Shown here: positions 24,300 through 38,200 of the stretch, piece by piece
Layout of the letters: every line of letters starts with the position of its first letter
How positions within the stretch are numbered: position 1 is the first letter of the stretch
DNA from: Rotaria sordida
Taxonomy: Eukaryota > Rotifera > Eurotatoria > Philodinida > Philodinidae
DNA: 64,000 bases
Reading direction: 5' to 3'
NCBI GenBank assembly: GCA_905250125.1
Contig: CAJNOL010000875.1
Span: 1 to 64,000 of the forward strand
Position numbers and translations under genes: made by a program
Notes under the pieces: generated by a model
What the model was told of the DNA's origin: nothing
The model's input: only the letters and a program-made list of their open reading frames with translations
Databases searched by the model: none

Positions 24300-26481
24300 G
24301 CTTACGGCATAAAAAAAAATTTTAATTTTTTCGCCTATTTTTAGGTAGCTTCTTAATATGTTCTTAAGTATTTCGCACCAACAGTGCACAAGAACAAAAA
24401 ACAAATTATCATATATTTGATATTAGTGTCGATTGGGCTTGTAACGCCATAAGTTATATAGAAAGAGTTGAACATACAGTTGAGAGTCAAGCGAGTTGTA
24501 ACGACGAGCATTATTTGTATATTATTAACTAGAAAATTTGAAAACTACTTGATATACCTTGCAACTTTTTCCATTACCACTAGTGACATGTAACCGGAAA
24601 AGGTTAGATGGATGGCGGTGCCTTAAAACTTTTTAAAAGAAAGTTTAGAATAAATAGATTGTTTCTTCGTTGTCAAAAAGATGATAATATTGTATTTTTC
24701 TCAAGAACCAATTTGAAAACTATGCTACATTCATTTCATTCATCATTCATAGATATATAGCATCAACATCAATATCTACAAGTATGAAACTATTTTGTAG
24801 AACAGTCATGACAGGCTATTTTAAATTTTTAATAAAGCTATCATGATCATTAGATTTCAATTAGGAACCGGAAATATTTATGAATTCGGATTGTATCTAA
24901 TTAACTCATAATTTGCTTTCTTTGGTGATTACCTAAAAAAATTAATTGGTATAAGTAGAATTACAATGTCGACGAAATTTACTTAGAGAGTTAATGGATC
25001 GTTTTTAGGCGCTTTAACGCATGTTTTATCAAGAACATCTACTACCGTTGTTTAACTATTTGTAAGCCAAATTAGCTTTGTAATTTAAATGTGTCTGTGT
25101 GCGCAAAGTGTAGTATTCGCCTAGAAAAACTTTGATTTTCCATTGAAACATCTTTAGTTATTAAAATCAACGACTTATGCACCATTGTATATTTAAAATT
25201 ACGGATAATTCGAAAACAGCATACGATTATTACTAATTATCAATGGTGAGAGAAATTAGAGAAGAAAAACCCGTCTATCTACATAACCAGTAAACTTTAC
25301 TTTCTATATTTGGTAAATAAAACACGCTGTGCAAATAGAGGCAGTAATAGAAATAGAAAGAGTTTTTTTTTCTACCGAATCTACCAATGATGAAAAATAT
25401 TATTTACGATTATGAACGAAGCGATCTATTATCTTCATTTGTTTTACTCGAAAATTAATGCGATTGAATTAGAGATTCATCTGTAGAAAGACTAGTTTCT
25501 GCAGGAATAAAACATTTGTTGAGCTACAATTGTCAATAGCAATGATGAGGACAACATTTCGAGAAGCTTATTCACTTTTTTGTCAAGCACTATCCGAAAC
25601 ACAACTGAATGGTACTAATTACATATTGGTTCATTATCGTTTAATTGAATTTCAATGAAAAGTTTTACTTTTTTTTTTACTTGATTTCGTAAATATTCTG
25701 TTCAATCCTATGTTGTGACATGAATGACTAAGCAACTTATTCATTGATAAGAAGACAATCTATCAGTTTTTTGCTCAAGTAACAGAAGTCGCGTTTGTTG
25801 GAGAACTAAATTATAGTTGACATTGCATCCATCACCTGATCGAATTAGTATAGGCTACAATTGAGAAAAATATACGAATGTTTTGCCTTTATTTTTTTCT
25901 CATCCGTCTAGGATAGAGTTTCGCTTTTAAATTTCTGAGTAGTTGAACGAACAGTTTTGGTTGTTGAACAGCGCATGATCTATTCCTACTCTAGTTTCAC
26001 AACTAATATCAACAAATGTATCTTCAATTTATATTGATATAGATATTTGAGATTATTGAATAATCATCAACACCTGACAAAACAGTAAAAAACATGAAAC
26101 AATATCTTAGACATATAGGAAATAATATTCGAATAGTATGAAGATGTTTTTATGCTTTAGAATATTTTACTAATGCAGATGTTAACGTACATATTATAAT
26201 TACTTCAAATCACTTATTTATCTTATTAATATCATTGAAAAAAAAAGAAACTGTCATTGTTAACTAACGCCATCTGAGCATCTTTTAGAAACAACCAATC
26301 GGTATAATTTTATTCAATCCTCGCTCTTTCTACACTATCATCTACTTTGACTTTGTACGACACTAGACAAATTTTTGCATCATCATTTGTTTTTACCTTT
26401 TCTTGATATCTAGATCTTATATATTTATTTCTAGTTCGTTATTGTTGCTCTCTACTGCTCTTTTCTTAGCACACAAAAATA
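24300..26481. other. Gene-free stretch upstream of GPX
   Basis: About 2.2 kb of AT-rich DNA with no exon that I can support. The last 200 bp are presumably the GPX promoter; no clear TATA element was identified. Confidence 0.45.
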
Positions 26482-27224
26482 ATGTCTTTTAAGACAAGTA
26501 ACATAATCGTCTTCTCCATTTTCTTTTTAGCTGGTGCTATTTTATTGAATTCAAAAGGACGACAACACATGGCTACTTTATTACAATTTGGTAAATCACT
26601 ATTTTCTGCTCGTCAAACACATATTAATGATCCAGCAAGTCGACCTTCATTTTATGAGCGTCAATTTACTGATATCAAAGGTCAACCATTAGATATGAAT
26701 GAATTACGTAGCAAAGTTATTTTACTTGTTAATACAGCTAGTGAATGTGGATATACACCTCAATTACATACATTACAAGAATTACATGATAAATATAAAG
26801 ATAGAGGCTTTACTGTATTGGTATGAATCTTTTTTTTTCTTCACCTTGTATTTAAATTTATTTTAAATTGATTTGAAAACTTGAATAGAATCAAAGACGA
26901 TCTAAAAAACATTTCTGTTCTTTTTTTGTCTAGGGTGTACCCTGTAATAATTTTGGTAAACAAGAACCAGGTGATGAACCACAAGTATGTTCATTATATT
27001 CAAGTAAATTTAAAACGACATTTCCTTTAACAACCAAACAAGATAAAGATAAACCAAGTGAAGTATTTCAATGGATTATTGATGCTGGTGGAAATGATGT
27101 ATTACCTAAATGGAATTTTCATAAATATCTTATTGATCGACAAGGTCATCTTGTTGCTGCTTGGAATAGTCGAGTTAAACCATTGGATGAAGAAATTACA
27201 AAAGCAATTGAATCGGTTCTCTAA
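26482..27224 (+). CDS. GPX: Membrane-anchored Cys-type glutathione peroxidase
   Basis: Two exons, 26482-26820 and 26934-27224, with intron 26821-26933 (phase 0) give 209 residues. Residues 8-23 form a hydrophobic signal-anchor. The peroxidase fold follows: NTASECGYTPQ holds the peroxidatic Cys89 (a Cys, encoded TGT, not selenocysteine). The second-exon stretch PCNNFGKQEPG supplies the Gln, and LPKWNFHKYLI the Trp and Asn, of the usual catalytic tetrad. QVCSLYSSKF places a Cys where invertebrate thioredoxin-dependent GPX enzymes carry the resolving Cys. The enzyme should reduce lipid and hydrogen peroxides, probably using thioredoxin, at the secretory-pathway or organelle membrane. Its stop is 91 bp from that of the convergent TIR gene, with A-rich polyadenylation signals between. 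Confidence 0.92.
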
Positions 27225-27315
27225 CTATACTTTAAAATTTCATTTATCTTTTTTTTTTTATTTTATTACATGTTCTTGAAAAAAAAATAAAAAATAAGTC
27301 AAAGATTTACTACAT

Positions 27316-29897
27316 TTATTTAGTTGATATGTTTGTGGAATGATGTTCTATTACGTTTTTTTTCTTGGGTTGTTTACGTCTTGTTTTTCTTTGTAATAAT
27401 AATTTACGGAGTTCACATTTAAATAGAACTACATCCATCACAGTAATATCATGTCCATTGGAAATATGTTGTAGATTTGTATCATTCTCTAAAATTCTGC
27501 TTAGTTCAATTAAAGCTTGACCATGATAATGAGCTAACGGTTCACACCATTTTTCAAGGTTGTTTTTACGACACCAATCTTGAATATCGTGGGATGTCCA
27601 ATTAGCTATTGATTTTTTTTTCGAATTTTTGTTTTTATTTAATGAATTAGTTTCTATTGTTTCTGGCACTGATGTTTGTGATATACTTAAACGAACTGTT
27701 TTATTTGGTAATTTTCGATGTTCATCACTATCACTATGTAAATTCTTAATTAAACGTTGTAATTCATCATTTTTATAAATTTTATAAAAATGATTGTGAC
27801 CAATATTGAATACAACCCAATCAAAAGCTTCTCTTTTAAAATCTTCTTGAACAAAAACAGGATAAACTTTAATTTTTTTAGTAATAGTAAATTGCCATTC
27901 GCGTCGACAAAAATCAGATTTACAATATTCATCACTAAGAAGAACAAAAACAACTTTCGATTGACGAATAGCACTTGTTATTGTATCAACCATGTCATCT
28001 TTCATATAACTCGTATCAACCCAAATATTTGTAAAAAGCTTGGCTTCACGTAATGCTTGAACAAATTTATCACATTGATATTTATCACGATGACAATAGG
28101 AAATAAATGCTTGTCGACTAGTAGTATCAATTGGTGCTTAAAAAGAAAACAAACGAAAAAAAAAATCGGTTTTAAAAAAAGATTATATTCTTTACTTGAA
28201 GGCTCGCTTTGTTGTTCTGGTGCAAGATTTTGACGAATTTGTTCGATAATTTTTTTCATTCTTGGATCACTAGCAAATAAAGCATTAGCTTTAGTTGTTA
28301 AAAATTCTTTTAATTCGGAATTATTTCTTAAATCTTGTTTCATATCTGGTGATGAAGAAATTTTACGAAGAATTTTAAGTGCATTTAAATGACGCTGTTC
28401 TGCATAAGTAATTATTTTTGGTATATATGGAATCGTTTGTTTTTTAACAAAATCTTGAACAAGAAATCGAAGTAAATAACGAAGAAGTAGTTCGAATGAT
28501 ATTCCTCTATATTGAAGAGTTCCTTGAGCAATTGCTCGATCAATAAAATCAAATATAAGTTTTACTATATCTTTAGCCATATTGGGTTTTTTCTCTTGTA
28601 AATCTTTAAAATCTTGATAATTCATTATAGTTGATAATATTGACATAGCCATTAAACGAATACGATCATATTTTGCATCAATATAAGGAATTATTATTTG
28701 AGATGTATTTAATTGTCGATCTTTATTACGATTTGTTTTTCGTGATGTATTCAAGTTTTCATCTACCAATGTAGTTAATTTCCCATCTACCACTATACTC
28801 GAACGCAATAAACGAAGAACTTGATTTGGTTCATCCGATAACGAAGATGTATTATTATTTCCATCATCACCATCATCATCATCATCATCCAGATCTCTTG
28901 ATGTAGCATACCATTTATTAAGAAATATAAGTGCTACATCAACTAATGAAATAATATCATTTGAATCAGATCGTATTGCTTTATCGCGAAGAGTTTTTGA
29001 TCCTAATAATCGAACAATTATTAAAGAAAATAGATCAATATTAAATGGATTTGCTTGTTGCGCATCATCATCATTTGGATTTGCTAATGCTCTATTAATA
29101 ATATGCATCCAATTTTCTGTTGGAACACAATTAGTAAGTAAAGCAAGAATACCACGAAGACAATAAAGAAATGATTTATTTTGTTCGAAATCTTTTATAT
29201 TTAATACAATTCGAATATATTTTGCGAGTAAACAAATATATTTTTTATTATCATCATTTTTTAAACTATGTTTATTTTCATCAAATAATGCAACAGCAAA
29301 TGTACAACATCCAATAAAAAATTGATGACGATAACTTATATACATATTTTTATTTGTATTATTATTTGATTTCATATTATATAAATAATTTTTAGCATGA
29401 AGATGAGTAAGACATAAATTAAGTTCATTATTAAGATTTCTTGGAGGTAGAGTAAGTTCTTTAAAACATAATCGATATGCAAGTGATCGTGCATCAAGCA
29501 TACGCATAAGATAAATTAACATTTCATCTTCTTCATTTATATTATCATTAGATGGTTGTTCATCACGAATAAATATAACAGCTTGTTTTAAATCATCAAT
29601 TTGTTTTGCTCGAAATAAACATGTACGAAATAATTCAATAATATCTTCATTATTTATTGTTGATTGTGAATCAAAAAAACAATATTCAACAAAATATAAT
29701 TGAAGATTAGAATATAAATCAATAAATTGGTTTTCTTCATTCGATAATCTATCATTTGATATCCATTTTCTAATAATATCATTCATTTTTGAATCAAAAC
29801 GACGATCTAATGTATTACCAATAGTTAAATAATTTTTTGATTTTTCAAGTTCTTGTAATTGTGATAATAATGAATTAAAATCATTATTACTTGTCAT
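27316..29897 (-). CDS. ARM-like / TIR / SAM protein with SARM1-type catalytic Glu
   Basis: Two exons, 29897-28196 and 28136-27316, joined by a 59-bp intron, give 840 residues. Residues 1-565 are largely helical and look like armadillo/HEAT-type repeats (for example LLRYLLRFLVQDFVKKQTIP), with an Asp run near 340-350. A TIR domain covers about 575-700: RQAFISYCHRDK opens it, and VVFVLLSDEYCKSDFCRREW carries Glu647 at the position of the NAD-cleaving Glu of SARM1 and of plant and bacterial TIR enzymes. A SAM domain follows at about 745-815 (WTSHDIQDWCRKNNLEKWCE), then a Lys/Arg-rich tail. SARM1 is ordered ARM-SAM-SAM-TIR, so here the order is changed and only one SAM is present. NADase activity is a prediction, and an adaptor role is possible. 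SAM would promote oligomers. Confidence 0.87.
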
Positions 29898-30582
29898 TTT
29901 AATCTACAAATAAAAGAAAAAGAAATCTATAATTGACAATTGTTAGTAATCTTATTACTAAAAATAATTGTTTGTTGTTGATGTTGAAACAAATTCTGTA
30001 ACAAAATGCAAAAAATGTAACTAAGAGACTGTTGGTTTTTTTTTCTCTTTCCTTTCCCGTCTCTTCAAGTATTTGTAGAAGGATAAGATGCAAAAAAAAA
30101 GAATGTAAAAGTCTCCCAATACAACAAAGAGAAAACATAAATTGTCAAGCGTACGTTACATAGTAGCCTCTACCAATGTAATAGTTAACACTACAAAGAA
30201 TGATCTGTTAGGTGATGAAAGTTTGTTTTCATTTTGATTTCACTATGCAAATCAAGATTGAATTCAAATGAAAGAAATCATCGAATATTCTTCATACTTC
30301 AACCGAAAAAAGTATAACCTTCTTCAACGAATCCATACAATTGCAATCGATTAATTTTATCGTCGTTCTACTTTCACTCCCTTTCAACATACAATTCTAT
30401 TATCACATTACTTGTCAATTCTTCAAGAATTTCTCAACTCAAATACATTTTTATTATTTATGATATTATTCATATTGAAAAATATAATATTAAGATAATG
30501 AAAGAAAGAATGATGTTCTTTATTATTAAAGAAATACGAAATAAGACAGAAAAAATAAAACTGTCTTTATCTATGATTCCAT

Positions 30583-32534
30583 TTACAATAATCGTTGATG
30601 TTCTAATGAATGAAGATTATCATTGAGATCCAATTGTGATTCATCTTCTATTCCACTTAATGTTGAATTTCTATTTGAAACTAAGAATAGATCAATTAAA
30701 ATAATATATAAAATAAATAAAACAGTATATACTTTCAGTATTTGCACCAAGGTCAAATGTTGAATCATGTAATCGTGTATATTTATAATCATCATCAAAA
30801 CGTCGAGTATTTGAATCATAAATATTGTTTGACATAAAATATAGACATAAAGAAAAACTAATCACAATACAAATGACAACAATAATAAATAAAGCTGCAT
30901 GAACAGGTCTTTGATGCAATCGATACCAGATCATATTTGAAGAAATAAAACTTTTTACCTGAAATATTCAAATTACTTATACAATCTTATATACTCATTT
31001 AAATTACTGAAGATATAAATGGAGGTTTTGTTACAATTATTTCATCACGACACATTTGTTGTAAATTAAATGATTGATACCAAGCCAAAGCAGGAACTCT
31101 TGTTAGTTTTGTTGTTTTGATTGTCAAAAATAAAATAAATTTACTGATAGAAAATTTTGTTTAACTTACCGTGTTAAAAATGAAGTTTCTCCATTACATT
31201 GATTTTCAACTTCATGAAAAATAGAGTCGAATGCTAGACATTCATACGTGCAACCACCAGAACCAGCAGTAATCACAGCATAACATGTCTATAAATAATC
31301 AAATAATAATTTTGATATATATAATAAATGATTATTACTTCAAGTTGTGGCCAAAATGCATAAAGAATATGAAGAAGATACACAACTTGCCTAGAACATT
31401 CAGTTGAATTCCAACTCTGTTGTTCTTGATAAAGAGTACATAACATTGGCAATAATGCTAGCGTCGGTTGACTTATATTCTATATTGAAAAAAGAAAAAT
31501 TTAATCAGAAATTTTTTTGATTTTTATTATATGTGTATACCGTAGTCACATTTGATGGACATGCCTTTATATGTGCCTGAAGTCGATGATGACAACTTTC
31601 AAGTGAACAAAATGAATGTCCAAGTTGTCGAAAAATATCAACAGTAAAACGTATACTATATGTTGTTAAATTTGTCAAACACCATTGAGCAGTTGAACAA
31701 AATGTATTTAATTGTTGTACAGTACTTCGATCAATAAGAGCATCATAAATATATTGTAATGATTGAAATCCAACATTTGATTCACGTATTAATGAATAAG
31801 TTTGATTATCAAATGAATATGTTTCACACATATCATTAAGTGTCATATTTGAATCACATTGTTTTATACGAGAAAGTATATCAATATCACGATATTGATT
31901 AAATTGATCAACAAGATAACTAACCAATATGTTAGATGCTACAGTCATCGGTATTTCTTGACTTGTAGCAGATGTTGATGATAATGACAATGAAGTGGAT
32001 TGATTTGCAAAAATAAGACTCGTGTTATTGTTTATTTCAGTTGATGTTGTATATTTAGTTGATAGAGCTGTTAATATTGGAGATAAAGATGAACGTTGAT
32101 CTGTTGAATTCGAAATTTTCGTTGATGAATTGATTGATAATGATGTTTTCATAGTCACAGTATCATCATCAACAGGTTCCTCTAAATAGATAAGAATTAA
32201 AAATTAATAAAGAGTTTTTTAAAATAATTTCTAAAAACAAAATTATCTTAGTTAATCATCTTAGTATAAGTGAAAGTTGTTTAATATTCTTATTTACATA
32301 TATTATTTAGAATGATTTCATGATGACAAGAAAAAAAACCAGTTTATTCCTATATAATAAATGTTAAAATTTTCTAATACTTCGTTTTGTCACCGTCGGT
32401 TCGATTTTTATTAAATCGATAAGAATATTATTCATTTACATACCTAAATAGTCGTTATAGAATTGTGTATCCGTTCGAACTACGGAAATAAACACTACGA
32501 CGAATAATATCGAAATTCTAGTTGAAAAATGCAT
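30583..32534 (-). CDS. Secreted-type I membrane protein with Ser/Thr stalk and Cys-rich ectodomain
   Basis: Seven exons: 32534-32444, 32181-31541, 31479-31339, 31288-31170, 31098-31008, 30958-30733, 30680-30583, all phase-consistent, giving 468 residues. It opens with a signal peptide (STRISILFVVVFISVVRTDT). A Ser/Thr/Asn-rich stretch of about 90 residues with many NxS/T sites follows, then an ectodomain with about 16 Cys, often in pairs (FCSTAQWC, FCSLESCHHR, GGCTYEC). One transmembrane segment (ALFIIVVICIVISFSLCLYF) precedes a polar cytosolic tail of about 70 residues ending in LEHQRLL; the tail has an acidic EDESQLDLND stretch. I do not recognise the ectodomain. A receptor or adhesion role would be a guess. 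It is transcribed in the same direction as the TIR gene below it. Confidence 0.78.
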
Positions 32535-33343
32535 TATAAAATTTATAATTTTATGAATGTATGTTTTAGAGCACAGATAAAACTGAAAAGAAGTATGGCA
32601 TTGAAAATATTCTATTAACTATTGTTTAGACTTTATATGTAACATATCGCACCAGCTGTTTTAATACGCAAAAGAAAAATGCACACGATATAGCAATTGT
32701 TATTTCATTTTTTTTTGTTTTGTGCGTCGTTTGATGATTCAAGTTATCCATTAAACATTTTCTATACATTTCTATCATCGGCAAAATGCATTTGTTTCGA
32801 GAATGAAACATATCCTTTTCTTTTGTATTTTTTGTTTTTTTTTCGTCTTCAATCATACCGCATTATTTGTTCGTGTCGTTTACACCGTTAAAAACCGAAG
32901 AAACAATTAAATAAAAAGATGCACTTGACTTAAAACTGAATTTTGATCTTTCAATAATATGAACATTATGCAAGGTGTGAATGAATAGACAGAAAAAGAA
33001 AAAAAAAGGAAATGAACGACACTTTTCATATTCAATTATAAAAAACATGAAGCAGCAGAAGGCAAAATAATAATAAAAAGTTATAATAAGTTCATCTCAG
33101 GAATAATAACAACAACAACAATGATAGCTTTATACATACGATCGATCATTATTCATGCTAAGTGAATTTTACTAGATAGACATTCATTGTCACATTTACA
33201 TGCAGATGTTTTCTTTCCAGGTGCCTCATGCTACTATCGCCAAGACATCGTGTTGATAATGGTGTGTGACTTTTTTAATTCACTCGAAAAAAAGAAAGAA
33301 ATTATATACAACAGAACAATAGATTTTTTTTTTGTCTTTAGTT

Positions 33344-35256
33344 TCAATAGGGTAATGATGGAGAAATGGCAGTAGATGCTGTGTGTGTTGATGATAGTCC
33401 TCCTGTTCCAGTTGATGTAAGTGTTGATGATGTTGTACTTGCTGTTGGACTAACCCAATATGGTGATGATAAATATGGATTCGGTGTAGCAAAATTAGCT
33501 GCATAATCATATGTACTTGGATGACCCCAATAGTTTGTATAAGCTGTTGAAGCTGCAGCTGCTGCTGGATGATGATGATGATGATGATGATGTGGCATAT
33601 GAACAGCGGATGATGTTGCTGCTGCTGAACTTAATGCACTCCATTTAAAATAAGCCGCATGAGCATGTGATGAACGCATCATTTCTTGTTGATATTTTGC
33701 ATAAGGTGATTCAGGTAATTGTGGTTGATTTAATTGATGTAAACCATTGAAATCAAATTTATATGCATAACGTTTACCATGAATTTTTGTCATAATATTT
33801 TTATCATAATAATAACGTAATGCACGTGATAATTTATCATAATTCATATTTGGTTTAGATTTTCGTTCACCCCAACGACGTGCAACTTCATCAGGATCAA
33901 TTAATTTAAATTCACCATTAGAACCTTCCCAAGCAATAATACTTGAATTTGCATTTGCATCAGCTAAAAGTTCAAGTAAAAATTGCCACAATTGTATTTG
34001 ACCTGTACCTAAAGAAATATAAATTATATTTTATAATATTATTTAGAAGAAAAACAAAAAACAAAAAAAAATATTTACCAGTAGCTCCTCCACCGAATCG
34101 ATGGACATTGTGAGGAAAAAATGATTGACTTGTAAAAGTTGAATAAGGATCTAGAAACACAAAAAAAACAAGAAAGATCTTATTTTTTCAAAAAAAATTA
34201 TTTCCTATATTGCCTCTTAATCCTTGTGATGATTCTGATTTAACCAATGATGACCAAGATGACGACTGTTGTTGGTGATGACCAGTATTCGAGTTACAAT
34301 CATTTCCTCCATTTCCACGTCCTGATCCATTATCATAATCATTTTTAACTCTTGAATCACCACCAATATTGATAGATGAATTGGACGATGATGTAGATGA
34401 AGGAGTTGCCGTTGTGTGATAGCCAACTAAAAAGAAAAAAGGACAATTAAATGAACATGATGTAGTACTCTAACAATCAACTCTCTGATTGTCAATCGAT
34501 TTGATTTAGGAAAAGAAAAAGAAAAAAGATTATTTTATTCAATTATTGTTGACTTTCCACCACAATATAGTTAGTCGGAGGGACACAAACGATTGATAAT
34601 TAAGAACCAAAAAAAGAGCGGCATTTTATTCTTTCTTCTCCCACCCGTTGCTTCATTTTTACCATACACAAATATTAAAATAAAATGAGCAGAAACCAAT
34701 AGTCAATCATCATACAATGAAAATAAATGTCTAACAACTATCTATGAACAGATGACAATTGATTATATAGAATCATGAATGACTGTATTATCTATTAAAA
34801 AATTACTAAAATTATATATGGTTTTTATTTTTTTTACGATAATTTTTTTTTCCTCAAATTCATAGAATTTAATTTAAATAAATATTGAAGTGTGATTAAA
34901 TAAGACTGAAAAAAAAATCTCGCAAAAGATGTGTCACTTTTATCGACAGCTTGTTTTGCTTACTTTTTTCACTTAAATACATTCGGTACCAGTAAGCACT
35001 TATATGTGAGCAAGAGAAAGTTTGCTATGTTTTTATTTCTATCTATCTAATTATTTGCGTAAATCTTTCAAGAGCTCCCTAATCTTATATCGACACTTGA
35101 ACTAAGCTAAAGAGTCAAGACAAATAAACTTTTCTCAAATGTTATCCTTTTTTTTATCATGTTTTTTTGAATAGAAAATAAACTTACTGCTATTGGAAAC
35201 ATTCGATGTTGTCGTACCGCCAATGCCTATAGGTGTCCATGCATGCTTTGATGGTT
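33344..35256 (-). CDS. ETS transcription factor, FLI1/ERG type (3' exons)
   Basis: Four exons are supported: 35256-35188, 34435-34214, 34150-34079, 34008-33344. The first begins in mid-codon, so one or more 5' exons, including any Pointed domain, lie further upstream and were not found. The last exon holds the whole ETS domain: [75 protein letters not shown]. It is nearly identical to vertebrate FLI1/ERG and keeps the two DNA-reading Arg of helix 3 (RALRYYY). The C-terminus has His and Ala runs and a NPYLSSPYW stretch recalling the FLI1/ERG C-terminal activation region. The intron between exons 34435-34214 and 34150-34079 appears to use GC-AG ends. It should bind GGAA sites in the nucleus. 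Confidence 0.92.
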
Positions 35257-38200
35257 CTAGACAATATATACAATATAACGATATTCAAAATGTTTTTGCA
35301 ACTAGTTAACAAGAAAATGAATATAAATATTTTCTACACCATTTTTTTTTATAGAATCTCGGTTTGTCTGATAGATTTTTCTCTTCTTTTTTCTTCTTCT
35401 TCTCTTTTTCGTTTTTCTCTATGAACGGATGTGCTCATATTGTTGTATCATTGTTTCCTTCTTCTTTTTTTTTTTTTTGAAATGCGGCTCGAAAAATATC
35501 TATCAACGATATTAGTTATAATAACTAGAACGAAGCGAATAGTAGTGGCAATGTCATCATTGTCGTTTCCTTCTTCTTCTTTTTTCAAAACGGAAAAACT
35601 TCGATTCCTGTTCGTGCGCATAAACTCATGGACCGAGTTGAAGGCAGACGGAAATCTTGGCTTCCTTACATAGAGCGAGTCGCTTACCAGTGAGCATGAT
35701 GTGTAGATGTTGTTATGCAGTATGCGTATATGTGGTTGAGGGACGGACGAGAAGAGAGGACGCCTTTAAGTCCCGGACTTCCTTGAAATTGTGTCGACGA
35801 CCGACGTAGAAAAGAACTTTTACGGAAATGCAATGCCCGATTAAGAGAGATTGAATCTCCGTTGCCGTCGCCGCTATATTTCTTCGTGTAGGTTGACGAT
35901 AACGTAGAAGTAGCAATGACGAATGAGGCGCAGAAGGAAGCAGGAACTGAGGCCTTTCCGTCTCTCTTTCTCTCTCTCTTTCTCTCTCGTTCTCATATAA
36001 AAAAAATCATGACATGTATGTTTGTGTTTCTGCATGCCCGCACGTCCAATGAAATTTTTTAACCAATCATAATAGTTATTCTTCATTGAGATGAGCCTAT
36101 CTACGTGTTTGGGTGCAGATGGAATGTCTGCTCGTTCTGTTTCTCGTTGAACACAGAAATAATATAGAAAAAGAAGAACGATTGGGTGGGTGTTATATTT
36201 ATTTGAAGATTACGAAATAATAACGTTTTATATGAGATTTTTTTTTGTTTTTTGCACTTAAATATATTGGTTTTTTTGTGTCAAAATTTCCGGAATCTTT
36301 TTTTTCAATCTTTATGGATTAAAAACAAAAAATAAAAGAATTCGATCTTATGTAGTACATTATAATATTTTTGTTCAATAATTTTGAGCGACAACGGAAA
36401 TAGGCGTCTCTGTCTCTCTCATTCTTCGTTTGGTTTTTTTCACTCATCGCTTCATTCAGTGCCTGTATCTCTCTTTTTCTTCTTCACTATACAAAGTTCA
36501 AGCATCAGCATTTATTTCCTGTCTGATGACTGGATGACTCGGTTTTTTTTTAGATTCGTCATGTCAGACTTTCTCTCTTTTTTTTTTTTCTTTTGCTTTT
36601 TCTCCTTTTCTTCGCCAACAATCTCCCTCTGGCATGTCTTTATGGGTGTGCATGTGTTTGGAAACATTAGCAAAGTCTGTGCACATGCGCACACCCTGGT
36701 ACGCAGAGAAAATTGACTTCCGACGCAGAATTACGTTAATGTTGTGCAGTCCATTAGAGTTCTAAGTAATGAACAAAGAATAATATTTTCTCCTGCTATT
36801 AGATGTATGCATAGCAATCTGATGTGAAAAGTAACTAACAGATTCACGAGCAAAAAAACGGCTTGAAGAAAAAAAAAAACATTCTATATAGAAGATTTAA
36901 TGAAGATTAGTAGTGAAATAACGAGAACAGGCGAACCAATGTATATTAACATACTTGGCAAGAAGTATGACTACGTTTGTGGTAGAGTGACGTTACCAAA
37001 CTGTATACGAAATGAGAGACATTTCCGGTGTCACTCAAGTAACTTTTTGCTCGCACATTGAATGTCAACAATATGTTGTCGTTTTCTTTGGGTTTATTGA
37101 CGACACGTTGAAAATCCTACTTGAGACTCGAGAACTTGTTCAAATAGAAGAAGAATATCTCAAAAAAAAGAAAAAGAAGATCATTATCATACCAAACCAA
37201 TATTACCAAAACAATCTTTACATTAAGATTGTACTTATTATCAATATTCTAAGAAAAAAATCCGATAATACATTTCATATTCAACTTGATCAAAATATCA
37301 ACAACTAAAGATTTCTAGTTGTAGAGAATATTGATTCATTTATTAGATTTCAAATTTATATTTCTTACAAAATCGAATTCTAAATGATATAATAGATAAT
37401 TGTATTGACAAATAAAATTTGTTCATATCTATCGAGAGAAATTTAATTTAAAATTTAATCATTCTTTAAAAAAAAAAATCTTTTGCATTGATTTAATTGA
37501 CTATCACTCTTTTTCTTTCCCACCTATTGACATGAACATATATTGGCATACACATATATATTTATCATCCAATCGCAATATGTACATAAGCATACATATT
37601 GTGAGTTAATCGTCTTTCGTTTTTTTTTCAATTGCATAATCTACATTGTTATCGATCATTATTATCGATATCATGTCAAAACGAGACCTGCCCTGTCCAT
37701 CAAATATTGGTCTCGTGTACACGCGATGATGCAGGTGATTTACTTTTCACTGCATGAGTAAATGGCAGCGCCTAATTAGGGTGACTGTCGTTCTATAATA
37801 ATGATGATGATGATTTTTTTCTTGAGAAAAAGACGTTTGATCTAGAAAAAAAAAAAAAAAGGAAAATAATGGAACTTTTTTTTTCTTTGTTGTTTCATAT
37901 AAAGAAAAGAAAAAGAAGATGAAGGAAATACCTCAACATCAAGTGTAAATAATGCCCTATTAAAAATTCGCTTCAATGAATAAGGAGAAAGAAATCATGA
38001 AGGCACGTGCTATAGTTTTCAAGACAAAGGTGTGTATACGAGCGGCTAATAATAGCAAATTGCTCTTACATCACGGCTGATTGACAGAGTACGACAACAA
38101 TATTGTTCGTTGACGAACAATATGCACTAATCGTTCAATCGATCGATACAAGGTCAACTGCACACAACAGGCGGTTGTTCTTCTCATAAAACATAAACAT

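Noticed and set aside
29899-30138. 79-residue frame directly upstream of the TIR gene
   Set aside because: Hydrophobic low-complexity frame in the 5' flank; an AG just before the TIR start suggests a 5' UTR intron instead.
37012-37308. 98-residue plus-strand frame starting MRDISGVTQVTF
   Set aside because: It ends in Lys/Asn/Ile low complexity with no family or splice support.
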